Positions 35,595 through 44,442 of a stretch of DNA of 64,000 nucleotides are shown here, in pieces. The DNA is from Bradyrhizobium jicamae. Lineage in GTDB: Bacteria; Pseudomonadota; Alphaproteobacteria; Rhizobiales; Xanthobacteraceae. The stretch covers positions 310,001 through 374,000 of the forward strand of contig NZ_JAFCJX010000002.1 of assembly GCF_018130695.1 (NCBI RefSeq), read 5' to 3'. The notes below the pieces were generated by a model. The model searched no databases. It was not told the origin of the DNA and was given only the letters and a program-made list of their open reading frames with translations. Position 1 is the stretch's first letter; every line of letters starts with the position of its first letter. Made by a program: the position numbers and the translations under genes.

Positions 35595-36626
35595 ATGCCT
35601 GGTTGTATACGACGAGCCCTCATCCTCTGCGCCGCAATGCTCGGCATGCTCGTTGCGGGGAACCCGCCCGCGCAGGCGCAGACTCTGAAAGCCGTCAAGG
35701 AACGCGGCACGCTCAACTGCGGCGTGGGGCAGGGGTTGCTCGGTTTCTCGAGCCGGGATGACAAGGGCAGCTGGACCGGCTTCGACGTCGATATCTGCCG
35801 CGCGGTCGCGGCCGCCGTGCTCGGCGATCCCGCCAGGGTGGCGTTCACGCCGCTCGATGCAGGAAGCCGCTTCGCAGCGCTGCAATCCGGCCAGATCGAT
35901 GTGCTGTCGCGCAACTCGACCTGGACGATGTCGCGCGAGACATCACTCAACCTGCTGTTCGCCGGCGTCGCCTATTATGACGGCCAGGGTTTCCTGCTGC
36001 GCCGGGAGAGCGGCGTCGATACCGCGCTGCAGCTCGGCGGCAAGACCATCTGCGTGCAGGCCGATACGACCACCGCGCTCAATCTGGCGGATTATTTCCG
36101 CGTCAACGAGATGGCGCTGAAGGTGCTGGCGCTCGCCACCGCCGAGGAGAGCCGGAAAGCCTATGACGATCGCAAATGCGACGTGCTGACCAGCGACGTC
36201 TCGCAGCTCTACGCCGAGCGGCTCAAGCTCGCAGCACCCGACGGCCAGGTCATCCTGCCGGAAGTGATTTCAAAGGAGCCGCTCGGGCCGGTGGTGCGCC
36301 AGGGCGACGATCAGTGGTTCAACCTGATCAAGTGGACGCTCTATGCGCTGATCAACGCCGAGGAGCTCGGCGTGAAGTCGACCACGATCGACGACGCGTT
36401 GAAATCGTCGGATCCCAATATCCGCCGCCTGCTCGGCGTCGAGGGCGAGTTCGGCACGCAGCTCGGTCTCTCCAACGACTGGGCCGTGCGCGCCATTCGC
36501 GCGACCGGCAATTACGGCGAGATCTATGAGCGGAACATCGGCACGCAATCGCGGCTCAGCATCCCGCGCGGACTGAACGCGCTGTGGTCGAAAGGCGGCA
36601 TCCAGTACGCGCCGCCGGTCAGGTAA
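35595..36626 (+). CDS. Amino-acid ABC transporter substrate-binding protein (AapJ-like)
   Basis: A 343-residue periplasmic binding protein of the general L-amino-acid type. Residues 1-28 form a signal peptide ending at AQAQ. The mature part begins TLKAVKERGTLNCGV and contains GSWTGFDVDICRAVAAAVLG, DVLSRNSTWTMSR and DVLTSDVSQLYAERL, all features of AapJ/BztA-like proteins. No permease or ATPase genes accompany it, so it either shares another system or has a different role. Followed after 27 bases by an L,D-transpeptidase gene. Confidence 0.92.
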   Translation: MPGCIRRALILCAAMLGMLVAGNPPAQAQTLKAVKERGTLNCGVGQGLLGFSSRDDKGSWTGFDVDICRAVAAAVLGDPARVAFTPLDAGSRFAALQSGQIDVLSRNSTWTMSRETSLNLLFAGVAYYDGQGFLLRRESGVDTALQLGGKTICVQADTTTALNLADYFRVNEMALKVLALATAEESRKAYDDRKCDVLTSDVSQLYAERLKLAAPDGQVILPEVISKEPLGPVVRQGDDQWFNLIKWTLYALINAEELGVKSTTIDDALKSSDPNIRRLLGVEGEFGTQLGLSNDWAVRAIRATGNYGEIYERNIGTQSRLSIPRGLNALWSKGGIQYAPPVR

Positions 36627-36653
36627 GTCTAAGGCAAGTCTTGGGGGTGACCC

Positions 36654-37544
36654 ATGGACGTGGATTATTTCGTGGTGCTGTCGAGGGCGGTCGCGGGCAA
36701 GGACGCAGCCGCGCGCGACAAGATCTACGGCGACGCGCACGCGCTGCTCCGGCGATCGCGCCTCTCGCGCGAAGCCGTCGCGGCGCACACCGCCGCACTC
36801 GAGGCCGCCATCGGGCGGATCGAGGACCAGCTCGCCGACGATCAGTCGGAGCGGGCGGCGGAAGTCCAGGAGGTTCTGTCATCGGGCGGAAGCCGCGCAC
36901 CACTCTTCGCCGGCATCGCCGCGCTGGCGGCCGTCGTGATCGCGGCGGGCCTCGGCTACTACATCTACATCGCAACGCGAGGCGAAGGCACCGGCACCGT
37001 TGCCAGGGTAACGACGACATCGCCGAAGGCCGCGCGCGCCAGCGAAGATGCCGTGGTGGCGGACCTGAGTCCCGGCACCGACGGCGGATCGACCGGCGCC
37101 GGCCTGCCGTTCGCGCTGCAGCGGCAGGTGGTGTTCTATCGCACCACCATCGTTCCCGGCTCGATCGTGATCGACCGCGACAACCGCTTCCTCTACCTGA
37201 TCGACGCCAACAATTCCGCGCGCCGCTACGGCATCGGCATCGCGCAGGAATGCCTCAAGGGCGGCAGCTTCTTCAAGGTCACCAACAAGATGGAATGGCC
37301 GGACTGGAAGGCCGCCGACAAGAAGGACGCGGGCTCGCTGCTCGCGTCTGCCGGCCAACCCGGCAGCCTGCTCGGCGCCCGCGCGCTGCTGCTCGACAAG
37401 CCCGGGCTCCTGATCCACGGCACCAACTCGCCGAAGACCATCGGCCATCTCGTCGCGAGCGGATGCATCCGCCTCGTCAACGACGACGTCGAGGATCTGT
37501 ACCGGCGCGTGTCGCTGGACACACGCGTGGTGTTCGTGAGCTAG
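36654..37544 (+). CDS. L,D-transpeptidase with N-terminal helical domain and membrane anchor
   Basis: A 296-residue protein. An N-terminal cytoplasmic helical segment (about residues 1-80) is followed by one transmembrane helix (about 84-106). A YkuD catalytic domain follows (about 150-290) with LIHGTNSPKTIG and SGCIRLVNDDVEDLYRRV, so the nucleophilic Cys and the HGT element are intact. The domain should face the periplasm. The architecture differs from the lipoprotein type at 5300-5977; a cytosolic helical head on an L,D-transpeptidase is unusual. Confidence 0.88.
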   Translation: MDVDYFVVLSRAVAGKDAAARDKIYGDAHALLRRSRLSREAVAAHTAALEAAIGRIEDQLADDQSERAAEVQEVLSSGGSRAPLFAGIAALAAVVIAAGLGYYIYIATRGEGTGTVARVTTTSPKAARASEDAVVADLSPGTDGGSTGAGLPFALQRQVVFYRTTIVPGSIVIDRDNRFLYLIDANNSARRYGIGIAQECLKGGSFFKVTNKMEWPDWKAADKKDAGSLLASAGQPGSLLGARALLLDKPGLLIHGTNSPKTIGHLVASGCIRLVNDDVEDLYRRVSLDTRVVFVS

Positions 37545-37595
37545 CTGCCGCTGCACAATTGCGCGGGGAAACGCAGGGCCGCCGCGTCGGCGTCC

Positions 37596-37835
37596 TCACT
37601 TCAAGGCGACGGCGATCTTGTGTCCGAGATGGCCGGTCTGGTGATCGCGGCGAAGCTGGCTCAGCGACGTCTCGTTGAGATTGATCAGAACGTCGCTCAG
37701 TTTCTCGGTGTCGGGATAGCCGGCGGCAAAGCTCCGCCCGTAGATCTTCCGCAAGGTCCCAAGGGCCGTGGTTCCGTGCGCGCCCCTGATTTCGGCGTCT
37801 TTGCTGTGCAGATTGTCCGGGCCTGCCTTGCTCAT
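37596..37835 (-). CDS. Small hypothetical protein
   Basis: A 79-residue protein (from ATG 37835, with a GGGAGAG ribosome site just before; a longer frame to 37892 is less likely). The sequence TTALGTLRKIYGRSFAAGYP is followed by LSQLRRDHQTGHLGHKIAVAL, basic and probably helical. No domain recognised. Convergent with the L,D-transpeptidase gene. Confidence 0.6.
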   Translation of the reverse strand: MSKAGPDNLHSKDAEIRGAHGTTALGTLRKIYGRSFAAGYPDTEKLSDVLINLNETSLSQLRRDHQTGHLGHKIAVALK

Positions 37836-38072
37836 GCTGCTCTCCCTGGTGGCCGCAGCCGATAGCATCCGCCTCAAGCAATCAAATGGCAACTCACCAA
37901 TATTCGATGGCTATTCGTTGCGTGTTGGGTCAATGCTGGTCCTGAACGGATTTCGTTGCGGTGGTTGCGTGCTGATTTCGTTCCACGAGCCCACGCGCGA
38001 CGGAGCCACAAGCTTCATTGCACTGCGGCACGGTCCACGCGACAGCGGCGGTCGTACCCCGCAGGTCGACAC

Positions 38073-38279
38073 ATGTCATATGCTTACAAGCTGAACGAAG
38101 ACGTCCTCCATCAGCGCCAGGGCCCGCAAGGACGTGCGGAAACCGAGCCGCAGAGGATCTACACCATCGTTCAACGCATGCCGATCGAAGCGGATGGACG
38201 CCTGAGATATCGCATCAAGAGCAAATCGGAGAATGTCGAACGCGTCGTGACGGAAGATGAGCTGTCGTATTGTCAGTGA
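38073..38279 (+). CDS. Small hypothetical protein
   Basis: A 68-residue protein starting at ATG 38073 (MSYAYKLNEDVLHQR), rich in Arg, Glu and Gln, with a C-terminal half that alternates charged and hydrophobic residues as in a small beta-sheet protein (LRYRIKSKSENVERVV). The frame upstream to 37956 is unlikely. No known domain. Possibly in the same transcript as the tiny winged-helix-like gene at 38310. Confidence 0.55.
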   Translation: MSYAYKLNEDVLHQRQGPQGRAETEPQRIYTIVQRMPIEADGRLRYRIKSKSENVERVVTEDELSYCQ

Positions 38280-38309
38280 TGTGACGCGCTTGGAGATGGC
38301 AGGAATCGA

Positions 38310-38492
38310 ATGACGTCGACCGAACGGGAAAAGGTCTTGAGCGCGCTTCGCGAGAAGCCGCTCAAGCTCTACGAAATCATGCGACGCACCAACATTGCGA
38401 ACGAAGAAGCCTGCCAATCGCTGCTGCTGAAAATGCGCGATGAAGGTCTGGTGAAGTTCGACATCCACAAGGGGCGGTGGCACCTCGGCTGA
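38310..38492 (+). CDS. Tiny winged-helix-like protein
   Basis: A 60-residue protein with the look of a minimal winged helix: VLSALREKPLKLYEIMRRTN, then EEACQSLLLKMRDEGLVKFD and a wing ending RWHLG. It could bind nucleic acid or act as a small regulator, but nothing in the sequence proves that. The nearest larger downstream operon encodes a molybdenum hydroxylase (start 38689); a regulatory link is speculation. Confidence 0.6.
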   Translation: MTSTEREKVLSALREKPLKLYEIMRRTNIANEEACQSLLLKMRDEGLVKFDIHKGRWHLG

Positions 38493-38688
38493 TCGAGGCG
38501 GCCGACGACGGCCGCGGCATCACGCCTTCCGGCACTTCCGCAAACCGCGCCTGAGCACATCGCGCTCGCGATTTGTTCAGCACTCGTAAGAAACATTCCG
38601 CTTCCCTCCGAATTCAAATCCTTGGCTCGGCAGCTGTCGGCCGCGCGTCGTCGTGCGCGCGAGTTCCCATGCGAACAGGGAGAGCGGC

Positions 38689-39330
38689 ATGCAAATTCGC
38701 GGCGGTTTGGAACTATCTCGTCGCCATCTGTTGATTGGGGGAGCCGCTTCGCTGGCGGCGTCCCACGTCGCGCCGGCACAAGCGGCGGCGAGCCCATCTG
38801 CACCCTCCGGAGCGCCCGTGATGACAAGAGTGTCCTTTGACGTGAACGGCAAGGCCTGCGCGCTCGAGCTCGACACGCGCACCACGTTGCTCGATGCGCT
38901 GCGCGAGCATCTGCATCTGACCGGTACCAAGAAAGGCTGCGATCACGGCCAGTGCGGCGCCTGCACCGTGATCGTCGACGGACGGCGGATCAATGCATGC
39001 CTGACGCTCGCGGTGATGCACGAGGGCGACGAGATCACCACCATCGAAGGTCTCGGCAAGCCCGACAAGATGCATCCGATGCAGGCCGCGTTCGTCAGTC
39101 ATGACGGCTATCAATGCGGCTATTGCACGCCGGGCCAGATCTGCTCGGCGGTTGCCGTGCTCGACGAGGTCAAGGCCGGCATTCCCAGCCACGCGACATC
39201 CGACCTGAACGCCACGCCGCAGCTGACCAATGCCGAGCTGCGCGAGCGCATGAGCGGCAACATCTGCCGCTGCGGCGCCTATTCCAACATTGCGGAAGCG
39301 ATCGCTGAGGTCGCGGGGAGGAGCGCATGA
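38689..39330 (+). CDS. paoA: Aldehyde oxidoreductase 2Fe-2S subunit (PaoA-like, Tat-exported)
   Basis: A 213-residue iron-sulfur subunit of a xanthine-dehydrogenase-family enzyme. The N-terminus has a twin-arginine signal ([15 protein letters not shown], about residues 8-22), so the complex should be exported folded. Two [2Fe-2S] sites follow: a plant-ferredoxin-like site at [12 protein letters not shown] and a later Cys (about residues 83-107), then [10 protein letters not shown] and GNICRCGAY (about 140-200). Start ATG 38689 sits just before the Tat signal. The gene order 2Fe-2S, FAD, Moco subunit and the four-base overlap with the next gene match paoABC. Confidence 0.9.
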   Translation: MQIRGGLELSRRHLLIGGAASLAASHVAPAQAAASPSAPSGAPVMTRVSFDVNGKACALELDTRTTLLDALREHLHLTGTKKGCDHGQCGACTVIVDGRRINACLTLAVMHEGDEITTIEGLGKPDKMHPMQAAFVSHDGYQCGYCTPGQICSAVAVLDEVKAGIPSHATSDLNATPQLTNAELRERMSGNICRCGAYSNIAEAIAEVAGRSA

Positions 39331-40277
39331 GAGCCTTCACTTATGAGCGGGCGCATTCGCCGGCTGAGGCCGCTGACGTTGCCGCACGCACCGCTAACGC
39401 AAAATTCATCGCAGGCGGCACCAATCTGCTCGACCTGATGAAGCTCGAGATCGAGACGCCCTCGCATCTGATCGACGTCAACGGCCTCGCGCTGGATCGG
39501 ATCGAAGCGACCCCCGAAGGTGGTTTGCGGATCGGCGCGCTGGTGCGCAACACCGATCTCGCCGCCGACGCCAGGGTGCGCCGCGATTACGCCGTGCTGT
39601 CGCGCGCGCTGCTCGCGGGCGCCTCCGGCCAGCTGCGAAATAAGGCGACGACATCGGGCAACCTGCTGCAGCGGACGCGCTGTCCCTATTTCTACGACAC
39701 CAACCAGCCCTGCAACAAACGCGCGCCCGGCAGCGGCTGCGCTGCGATCGGCGGCTTCAGCCGCCAGCATGCGGTGGTCGGCGTCAGCGATGCCTGCATC
39801 GCGACCCATCCGAGCGACATGGCGGTCGCGATGCGCGCGCTCGATGCGGTCATCGAGACCGTGCGGCCCGACGGCACCACGCGCGGCATTCCGATCGCGG
39901 AATTCTATCGTCTGCCTGGCGACACGCCGCAGCTCGAGACCGTGCTGCAGGCCGGCGAACTGATCACCGCGGTGACGCTGCCAAAGCCGGTCGGCGGCAC
40001 GCAGGCCTATCGCAAGGTCCGCGACCGCGCCTCCTATGCGTTCGCGCTGGTCTCGGTCGCCGCGATCGTGCAGCGCGACGGCACCGGCCGTGTCGCGCTC
40101 GGCGGTGTCGCGCACAAGCCGTGGCGCCTCGATGCCGCGGAGGCCGAGTTGCCGCGTGGCGCCAAGGCCGTTGCGAGGGGCCTGTTCGTCGATGCGCATC
40201 CGACCGAACACAATGCATTCAAGCTGCCGCTGGCCGAGCGAACGCTGGCCGCGGTGCTTCGCGACGCGAGGGCTTAA
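39327..40277 (+). CDS. paoB: Aldehyde oxidoreductase FAD-binding subunit (PaoB-like)
   Basis: A 316-residue FAD subunit. The FAD motif [13 protein letters not shown] (about residues 26-38) and [12 protein letters not shown] (about 108-119) are present. Cysteines at about 119, 129 and 138 (spacing C-X9-C-X8-C), plus [11 protein letters not shown], match the extra 4Fe-4S region of PaoB-type proteins, which standard XdhB lacks. It starts with an ATGA overlap of the paoA stop and is followed by the Moco subunit four bases on. Confidence 0.9.
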   Translation: MRAFTYERAHSPAEAADVAARTANAKFIAGGTNLLDLMKLEIETPSHLIDVNGLALDRIEATPEGGLRIGALVRNTDLAADARVRRDYAVLSRALLAGASGQLRNKATTSGNLLQRTRCPYFYDTNQPCNKRAPGSGCAAIGGFSRQHAVVGVSDACIATHPSDMAVAMRALDAVIETVRPDGTTRGIPIAEFYRLPGDTPQLETVLQAGELITAVTLPKPVGGTQAYRKVRDRASYAFALVSVAAIVQRDGTGRVALGGVAHKPWRLDAAEAELPRGAKAVARGLFVDAHPTEHNAFKLPLAERTLAAVLRDARA

Positions 40278-40281
40278 CGTC

Positions 40282-42489
40282 ATGAAGTTCGAACATCCCG
40301 CCACGTTCAACCCGATCGACCAGCTCAAGGTGGTCGGCCATCCGACCAGCCGGATCGAGGGACCGCTGAAGACCACCGGCACCGCGCCTTATGCTTATGA
40401 GCGGCATGACGTCGTGGCGAACCAGGCCTATGGCCATGTGATCGGCTCCGCGATCGGCAAGGGACGCATCGCGTCGATGGATTTGCGCGCCGCCAAGGCC
40501 GCGCCCGGCGTGCTCGCGATCGTCACCGCTGACAATGCCGGCAAGCTTGACAAGGGCGAGCGCAATGCGGCGCCGCTGCTCGGTGGCCCCGAGATCGCGC
40601 ATTATCATCAGGCCGTCGCCGTCGTCGTCGCCGAGACGTTTGAGCAGGCGCGCGCCGCCTCCCAGCTGGTGCGCATCGATTATGAGAAGGAAGACGGTAA
40701 ATTCGATCTCGCCGCGGGCCGGGACAAGTCCAGCGTGCCCGATCCCAAGATCGGCGGTCCCGCCGATACGGCGATCGGCAGCTTCGCATCCGCTTTCGCG
40801 GCATCGCCGGTGCAGCTCGATGCCACCTACACCACGCCCGATGAGAGCCACGCGATGATGGAGCCGCATGCGTCGATCGCGGCCTGGGACGGCGACAAGC
40901 TCACGATCTGGACCTCGAACCAGATGATCGCCTGGGGCGTCACGGATCTCGCAAAGACGCTTGGCATGCCCAAAGAGAACGTCCGCCTGATCTCGCCCTA
41001 TATCGGCGGCGGGTTTGGCGGCAAGCTGTTCCTGCGCGCCGACATCTTGATGGCAGCGCTTGGCGCGCGCGCGGCGAAGCGGCCGGTCAAGGTCGCACTG
41101 CAGCGGCCGCTGATGTTCAACAACACGACGCACCGGCCGGCGACGATCCAGCGCATCCGGCTCGGCGCCAACAGAGACGGCACCATTGCCGCGATTGGTC
41201 ATGAGAGCTGGTCGGGCAATGTCGAGGGCGGCGAGCCCGACATGGCAGTGAGCCAGTCGCGGCTGCTCTATGCCGGCGCCAACCGGATGACCGCGACCCG
41301 GTTTGCCGGCCTCGATCTGCCCGAAGGCAATGCGATGCGCGCGCCCGGCGAGGCCTCCGGCATGATGGCGCTGGAGATCGCGGTCGACGAGCTCGCCGAA
41401 AAGCTTGGCATGGATCCGGTCGCACTGCGGATCAAGAACGACACCCAGGTCGATCCGGAGCATCCGGAGCGGCCGTTCTCGCAACGCCAGTTCATCGAAT
41501 GCCTGCAGACCGGCGCCGAGCGCTTCGGCTGGAGCCAGCGCAAGCCGCAACCGGGCCAGGTTCGCGACGGACGCTGGCTGATCGGTATGGGCATGGCCGC
41601 GGCGTTCCGCAACAATCTCCTGACCAAATCGGCCGCGCGCGTGCGGCTCGATCGCGACGGCATCGTCACCGTCGAGACCGACATGACCGATATCGGCACC
41701 GGCAGCTACACCATCATTGCGCAGACCGCAGCCGAGATGATGGGTGTGCCCTTGGAGAAGGTCGCGGTGCATCTCGGCGATTCCGACTTCCCTGTGTCCT
41801 GCGGCTCCGGCGGGCAGTTCGGTGGCAACAATTCCACTGCTGGCGTCTATGCCGCCTGCGTCAAGCTGCGCGAGGCCATCGCGCAAAAGCTCGGCTTCAA
41901 TTCCGACGAGGCGGTGTTTGCCGACGGCTTGGTCTCCTCAGGCAATCGCAGCGTGCCCTTGGCGCAGGCCGCCGGCAATGACGGCCTGATGGCCGAGGAC
42001 GGCATCGAATACGGCGATCTCGCCAAGACCCATCAGCAATCGACTTTCGGCGCGCATTTCGTCGAGGTCGGCGTCGATGCCGACACTGCGGAGATCCGCG
42101 TGCGGCGGATGCTTGCCGTCTGTGCCGCGGGCCGTATCCTCAATCCGAAGGCGGCGCGCAGCCAGGTGATCGGCGCCATGACCATGGGCGTCGGCGCTGC
42201 GCTGATGGAGGAACTCGTGGTCGACACCCGTCAGGGCTTCTTCGTCAATCACGACCTCGCCGGTTACGAAGTGCCGGTTCATGCCGACATCCCGCACCAG
42301 GACATGATCTTCCTCGACGAGACCGATCCGATGTCCTCGCCGATGAAAGCCAAGGGCGTCGCCGAACTCGGCATCTGCGGCGTCGCCGCCGCCGTGGCCA
42401 ATGCGGTGTACAACGCGACCGGCGTCCGCGTGCGGGAGTATCCGATTACGCTGGACAAGCTGTTGGCCCGGATGCCAGAGGTGGGGTAG
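40282..42489 (+). CDS. paoC: Aldehyde oxidoreductase molybdenum-binding subunit (PaoC-like)
   Basis: A 735-residue molybdenum-cofactor subunit. Motifs include GGGFGGKLFLR (about residues 235-245), MRAPGEASGMMALEIAVDEL (about 350-370), GSGGQFGGNNSTAG (about 505-520) and the C-terminal AKGVAELGICGVAAA with the catalytic glutamate (about 690). Together with the two preceding genes it forms a three-subunit aldehyde or aromatic-aldehyde oxidase. A maturation protein of the XdhC/PaoD type is not encoded next to it. The frame upstream of 40282 lies within paoB and is a shadow. Confidence 0.92.
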   Translation: MKFEHPATFNPIDQLKVVGHPTSRIEGPLKTTGTAPYAYERHDVVANQAYGHVIGSAIGKGRIASMDLRAAKAAPGVLAIVTADNAGKLDKGERNAAPLLGGPEIAHYHQAVAVVVAETFEQARAASQLVRIDYEKEDGKFDLAAGRDKSSVPDPKIGGPADTAIGSFASAFAASPVQLDATYTTPDESHAMMEPHASIAAWDGDKLTIWTSNQMIAWGVTDLAKTLGMPKENVRLISPYIGGGFGGKLFLRADILMAALGARAAKRPVKVALQRPLMFNNTTHRPATIQRIRLGANRDGTIAAIGHESWSGNVEGGEPDMAVSQSRLLYAGANRMTATRFAGLDLPEGNAMRAPGEASGMMALEIAVDELAEKLGMDPVALRIKNDTQVDPEHPERPFSQRQFIECLQTGAERFGWSQRKPQPGQVRDGRWLIGMGMAAAFRNNLLTKSAARVRLDRDGIVTVETDMTDIGTGSYTIIAQTAAEMMGVPLEKVAVHLGDSDFPVSCGSGGQFGGNNSTAGVYAACVKLREAIAQKLGFNSDEAVFADGLVSSGNRSVPLAQAAGNDGLMAEDGIEYGDLAKTHQQSTFGAHFVEVGVDADTAEIRVRRMLAVCAAGRILNPKAARSQVIGAMTMGVGAALMEELVVDTRQGFFVNHDLAGYEVPVHADIPHQDMIFLDETDPMSSPMKAKGVAELGICGVAAAVANAVYNATGVRVREYPITLDKLLARMPEVG

Positions 42490-42751
42490 CTAGCGTAGGG
42501 CGCCCCCGCCTACATTGGACTCACTGATTTGCCCGACGGCGCAAGGCTTCCAGGCAAAAGATTCCTCTTTACACGAACTTCCGATTATGCTAACAATGTG
42601 CCCATCTCACCCTCTGAGGGGCGTTGCGCAACGTCAGGAACGCGGGTCGGGATGCGGTGGACGCCGAGTGTGCAACTGACGTGTGCATGCAAGGCGTACG
42701 GTGAAGTCGTGTGGGCCTGCCGCCCCGATGTTGGTGGTAAGCTCGTGAGAG

Positions 42752-42965
42752 GCCTAAAGCCGCTCGCGGATGATGGTGGCACAAAAGCAGAGTCTCACCA
42801 GGGCGAGCACGTATAAGCCGTAAGACCATCGCGCAGGGAAGGCCGGCGTGCCTCCGCTGCATTTGTATGCCCGTGTGCGCCACTTTCTCCCCATTGCGCA
42901 CGGGACCGCGGGTGCAGCGTGCACCCGGTCTTCCCTGCGCCCTCTTTCAGGAGAGAGGGCGGAAC
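42752..42965. repeat. Dispersed Bradyrhizobium-type intergenic element, family F
   Basis: The segment contains the landmarks CACGTATAAGCCGTAAGACC, GCGCAGGGAAGGCCGG, TGTATGCCCGTGTGCGCC, GCGCACGGGACCGCGGG and GGTCTTCCCTGCGCCC. GCGCAGGGAAG pairs with CTTCCCTGCGC, and CCCGTGTGCGC pairs imperfectly with GCGCACGGGAC, giving nested stems. I recall near-identical sequences in many Bradyrhizobium intergenic regions; I could not verify this. Boundaries are approximate. Confidence 0.65.
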
Positions 42966-43040
42966 GAACGGAAAAACTCGGGCAAATCATGTCGCGAGAA
43001 TGCGAAGCTGCGAGTTGTTGAGATTGCTGCGCACCACAGA

Positions 43041-43170
43041 CTCGTCGTCCTGGCGAAAGCCTTGACCCATTACCACGAGTGTGAATTGTTGCGCGACGCT
43101 CGGGCCACGATCCCTTTCACTACAAAACTCGGTGGTTATGGGTCCTGGCTTTCGCCAGGACGACGATGAG
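43041..43170. repeat. 130-bp inverted repeat, family E
   Basis: Perfect 18-bp arms GTCGTCCTGGCGAAAGCC (43044-43061) and GGCTTTCGCCAGGACGAC (43147-43164), with imperfect continuation inside (GACCCATTACCACGAG against CTCGGTGGTTATGGGTC) and at the ends (CTC / GATGAG). It lies shortly upstream of ftsW. Confidence 0.85.
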
Positions 43171-43279
43171 GGGAGAGCCGTGCAAGACCCTCATCCCTCA
43201 AATCTTCCACACCCCGTTAACGCCTTGGAAACCATCCTGCGCCACCAATGGAGCCTACCTCTGCCATCTGGGGACGCCC

Positions 43280-44431
43280 ATGCTCGCCCGTGACCAACGC
43301 ACCCCGTTCTCGGACTGGTGGTGGACCGTCGACAAGCTGCTGCTTGCGGCGATCGTCGCGTTGATGCTGGGCGGCGTCATCCTGTCGCTGGCGGCATCCC
43401 CGCCGGTGGCGACCCGCATCGGGCTCGAACCCTTCCACTTCTTCACGCGCCACGTGATGTTCCTGCTGCCGTCGATTGCCGTGCTGCTGACGGTGTCGTT
43501 CCTGTCGCCGCGGCAGATCCGCCGTGCGGCGCTGGTGGTGTTCGCGGTCAGCATCATCCTGATCGTGGCGACGCTTTTGATCGGGCCCGAGGTGAAGGGC
43601 TCGCGGCGCTGGATCACGCTGGTTGGCGTCAACATCCAGGCCTCCGAATCCGCCAAGCCCGCGTTCGTGATCCTCGCCGCCTGGCTGTTTGCCGAGTCCA
43701 CGAAACGGCCGGAGATGCCGGCGACCTCGATGGCGATGGCGCTGCTGCTGTCGCTGGTCGCGCTGCTGGTGATGGAACCCGACTTCGGCCAGACCATGCT
43801 GATCACGATGGTGTGGGGCTCGCTGTTCTTCATCGCGGGAATGCGGATGATCTGGGTGCTTGGGCTAGCCGGCGCTGCCAGCGCCGGCCTGTTCGGCGCT
43901 TATCTCCTGGTGCCGCACGTCGCCGGCCGCATCAAGCGCTTCATGAACCCGGCCTCCGGCGACACTTTCCAGGTCGACACCGCGATGGAAGCGTTCTGGA
44001 ACGGCGGCTGGTTCGGCCTCGGCCCGGGTGAAGGCATCGCCAAGCGCAGCCTGCCGGACAGTCACACCGACTTCGTGTTCGCGGTCGCTGCCGAAGAGTT
44101 CGGCATCATCCTGTGCCTCATGCTGCTCGCGCTGTTCGCCTTCGTGGTGATCCGCACCTTGAGCCGCGCCTATTCGACCGACGACATGTTCGCGCGCTTC
44201 GCCGCATCGGGCCTTGCGATCCTGTTCGGCGTGCAGGCCGCGATCAACATGTCGGTCAATCTGCAGCTCATTCCGGCCAAGGGCATGACCTTGCCCTTCA
44301 TCTCCTATGGCGGCTCCTCGATCGTGTCGCTGGCTTATGGAGTCGGCATGATGCTGGCGCTGACCCGGCAGCGGCCGAAAACCGAGATTGAATCGGCGGA
44401 AGGCGCCAGCACCAGGCAGGCCTACGCGTGA
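43280..44431 (+). CDS. ftsW: Septal peptidoglycan glycosyltransferase FtsW
   Basis: A 383-residue SEDS protein with about ten transmembrane helices, which polymerises lipid II at the septum together with PBP3/FtsI. Signatures are GPEVKGSRRWI (about residues 97-107), PAKGMTLPFISYGGSSIVSLAYGVGM (about 330-355) and the VLLTVSFLSPRQIRR loop. The start at 43280 (MLARDQRTPFSDWWW) fits the short cytoplasmic head; the frame further upstream is repeat DNA. First gene here of the division cluster; murD is not next to it. Confidence 0.95.
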   Translation: MLARDQRTPFSDWWWTVDKLLLAAIVALMLGGVILSLAASPPVATRIGLEPFHFFTRHVMFLLPSIAVLLTVSFLSPRQIRRAALVVFAVSIILIVATLLIGPEVKGSRRWITLVGVNIQASESAKPAFVILAAWLFAESTKRPEMPATSMAMALLLSLVALLVMEPDFGQTMLITMVWGSLFFIAGMRMIWVLGLAGAASAGLFGAYLLVPHVAGRIKRFMNPASGDTFQVDTAMEAFWNGGWFGLGPGEGIAKRSLPDSHTDFVFAVAAEEFGIILCLMLLALFAFVVIRTLSRAYSTDDMFARFAASGLAILFGVQAAINMSVNLQLIPAKGMTLPFISYGGSSIVSLAYGVGMMLALTRQRPKTEIESAEGASTRQAYA

Positions 44432-44442
44432 TGCATTTCGCC

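Larger units (their letters stand above)
42490..43279. other. 790-bp gene-free gap made of repeats
   Basis: No protein-like frame. Two repeat elements occupy the right half (42752-42965 and 43041-43170). The left part (42490-42750) has no recognised feature; its G+C is lower than in the flanking genes. This gap sits where murD would be expected directly before ftsW in a division and cell wall cluster. Confidence 0.65.
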
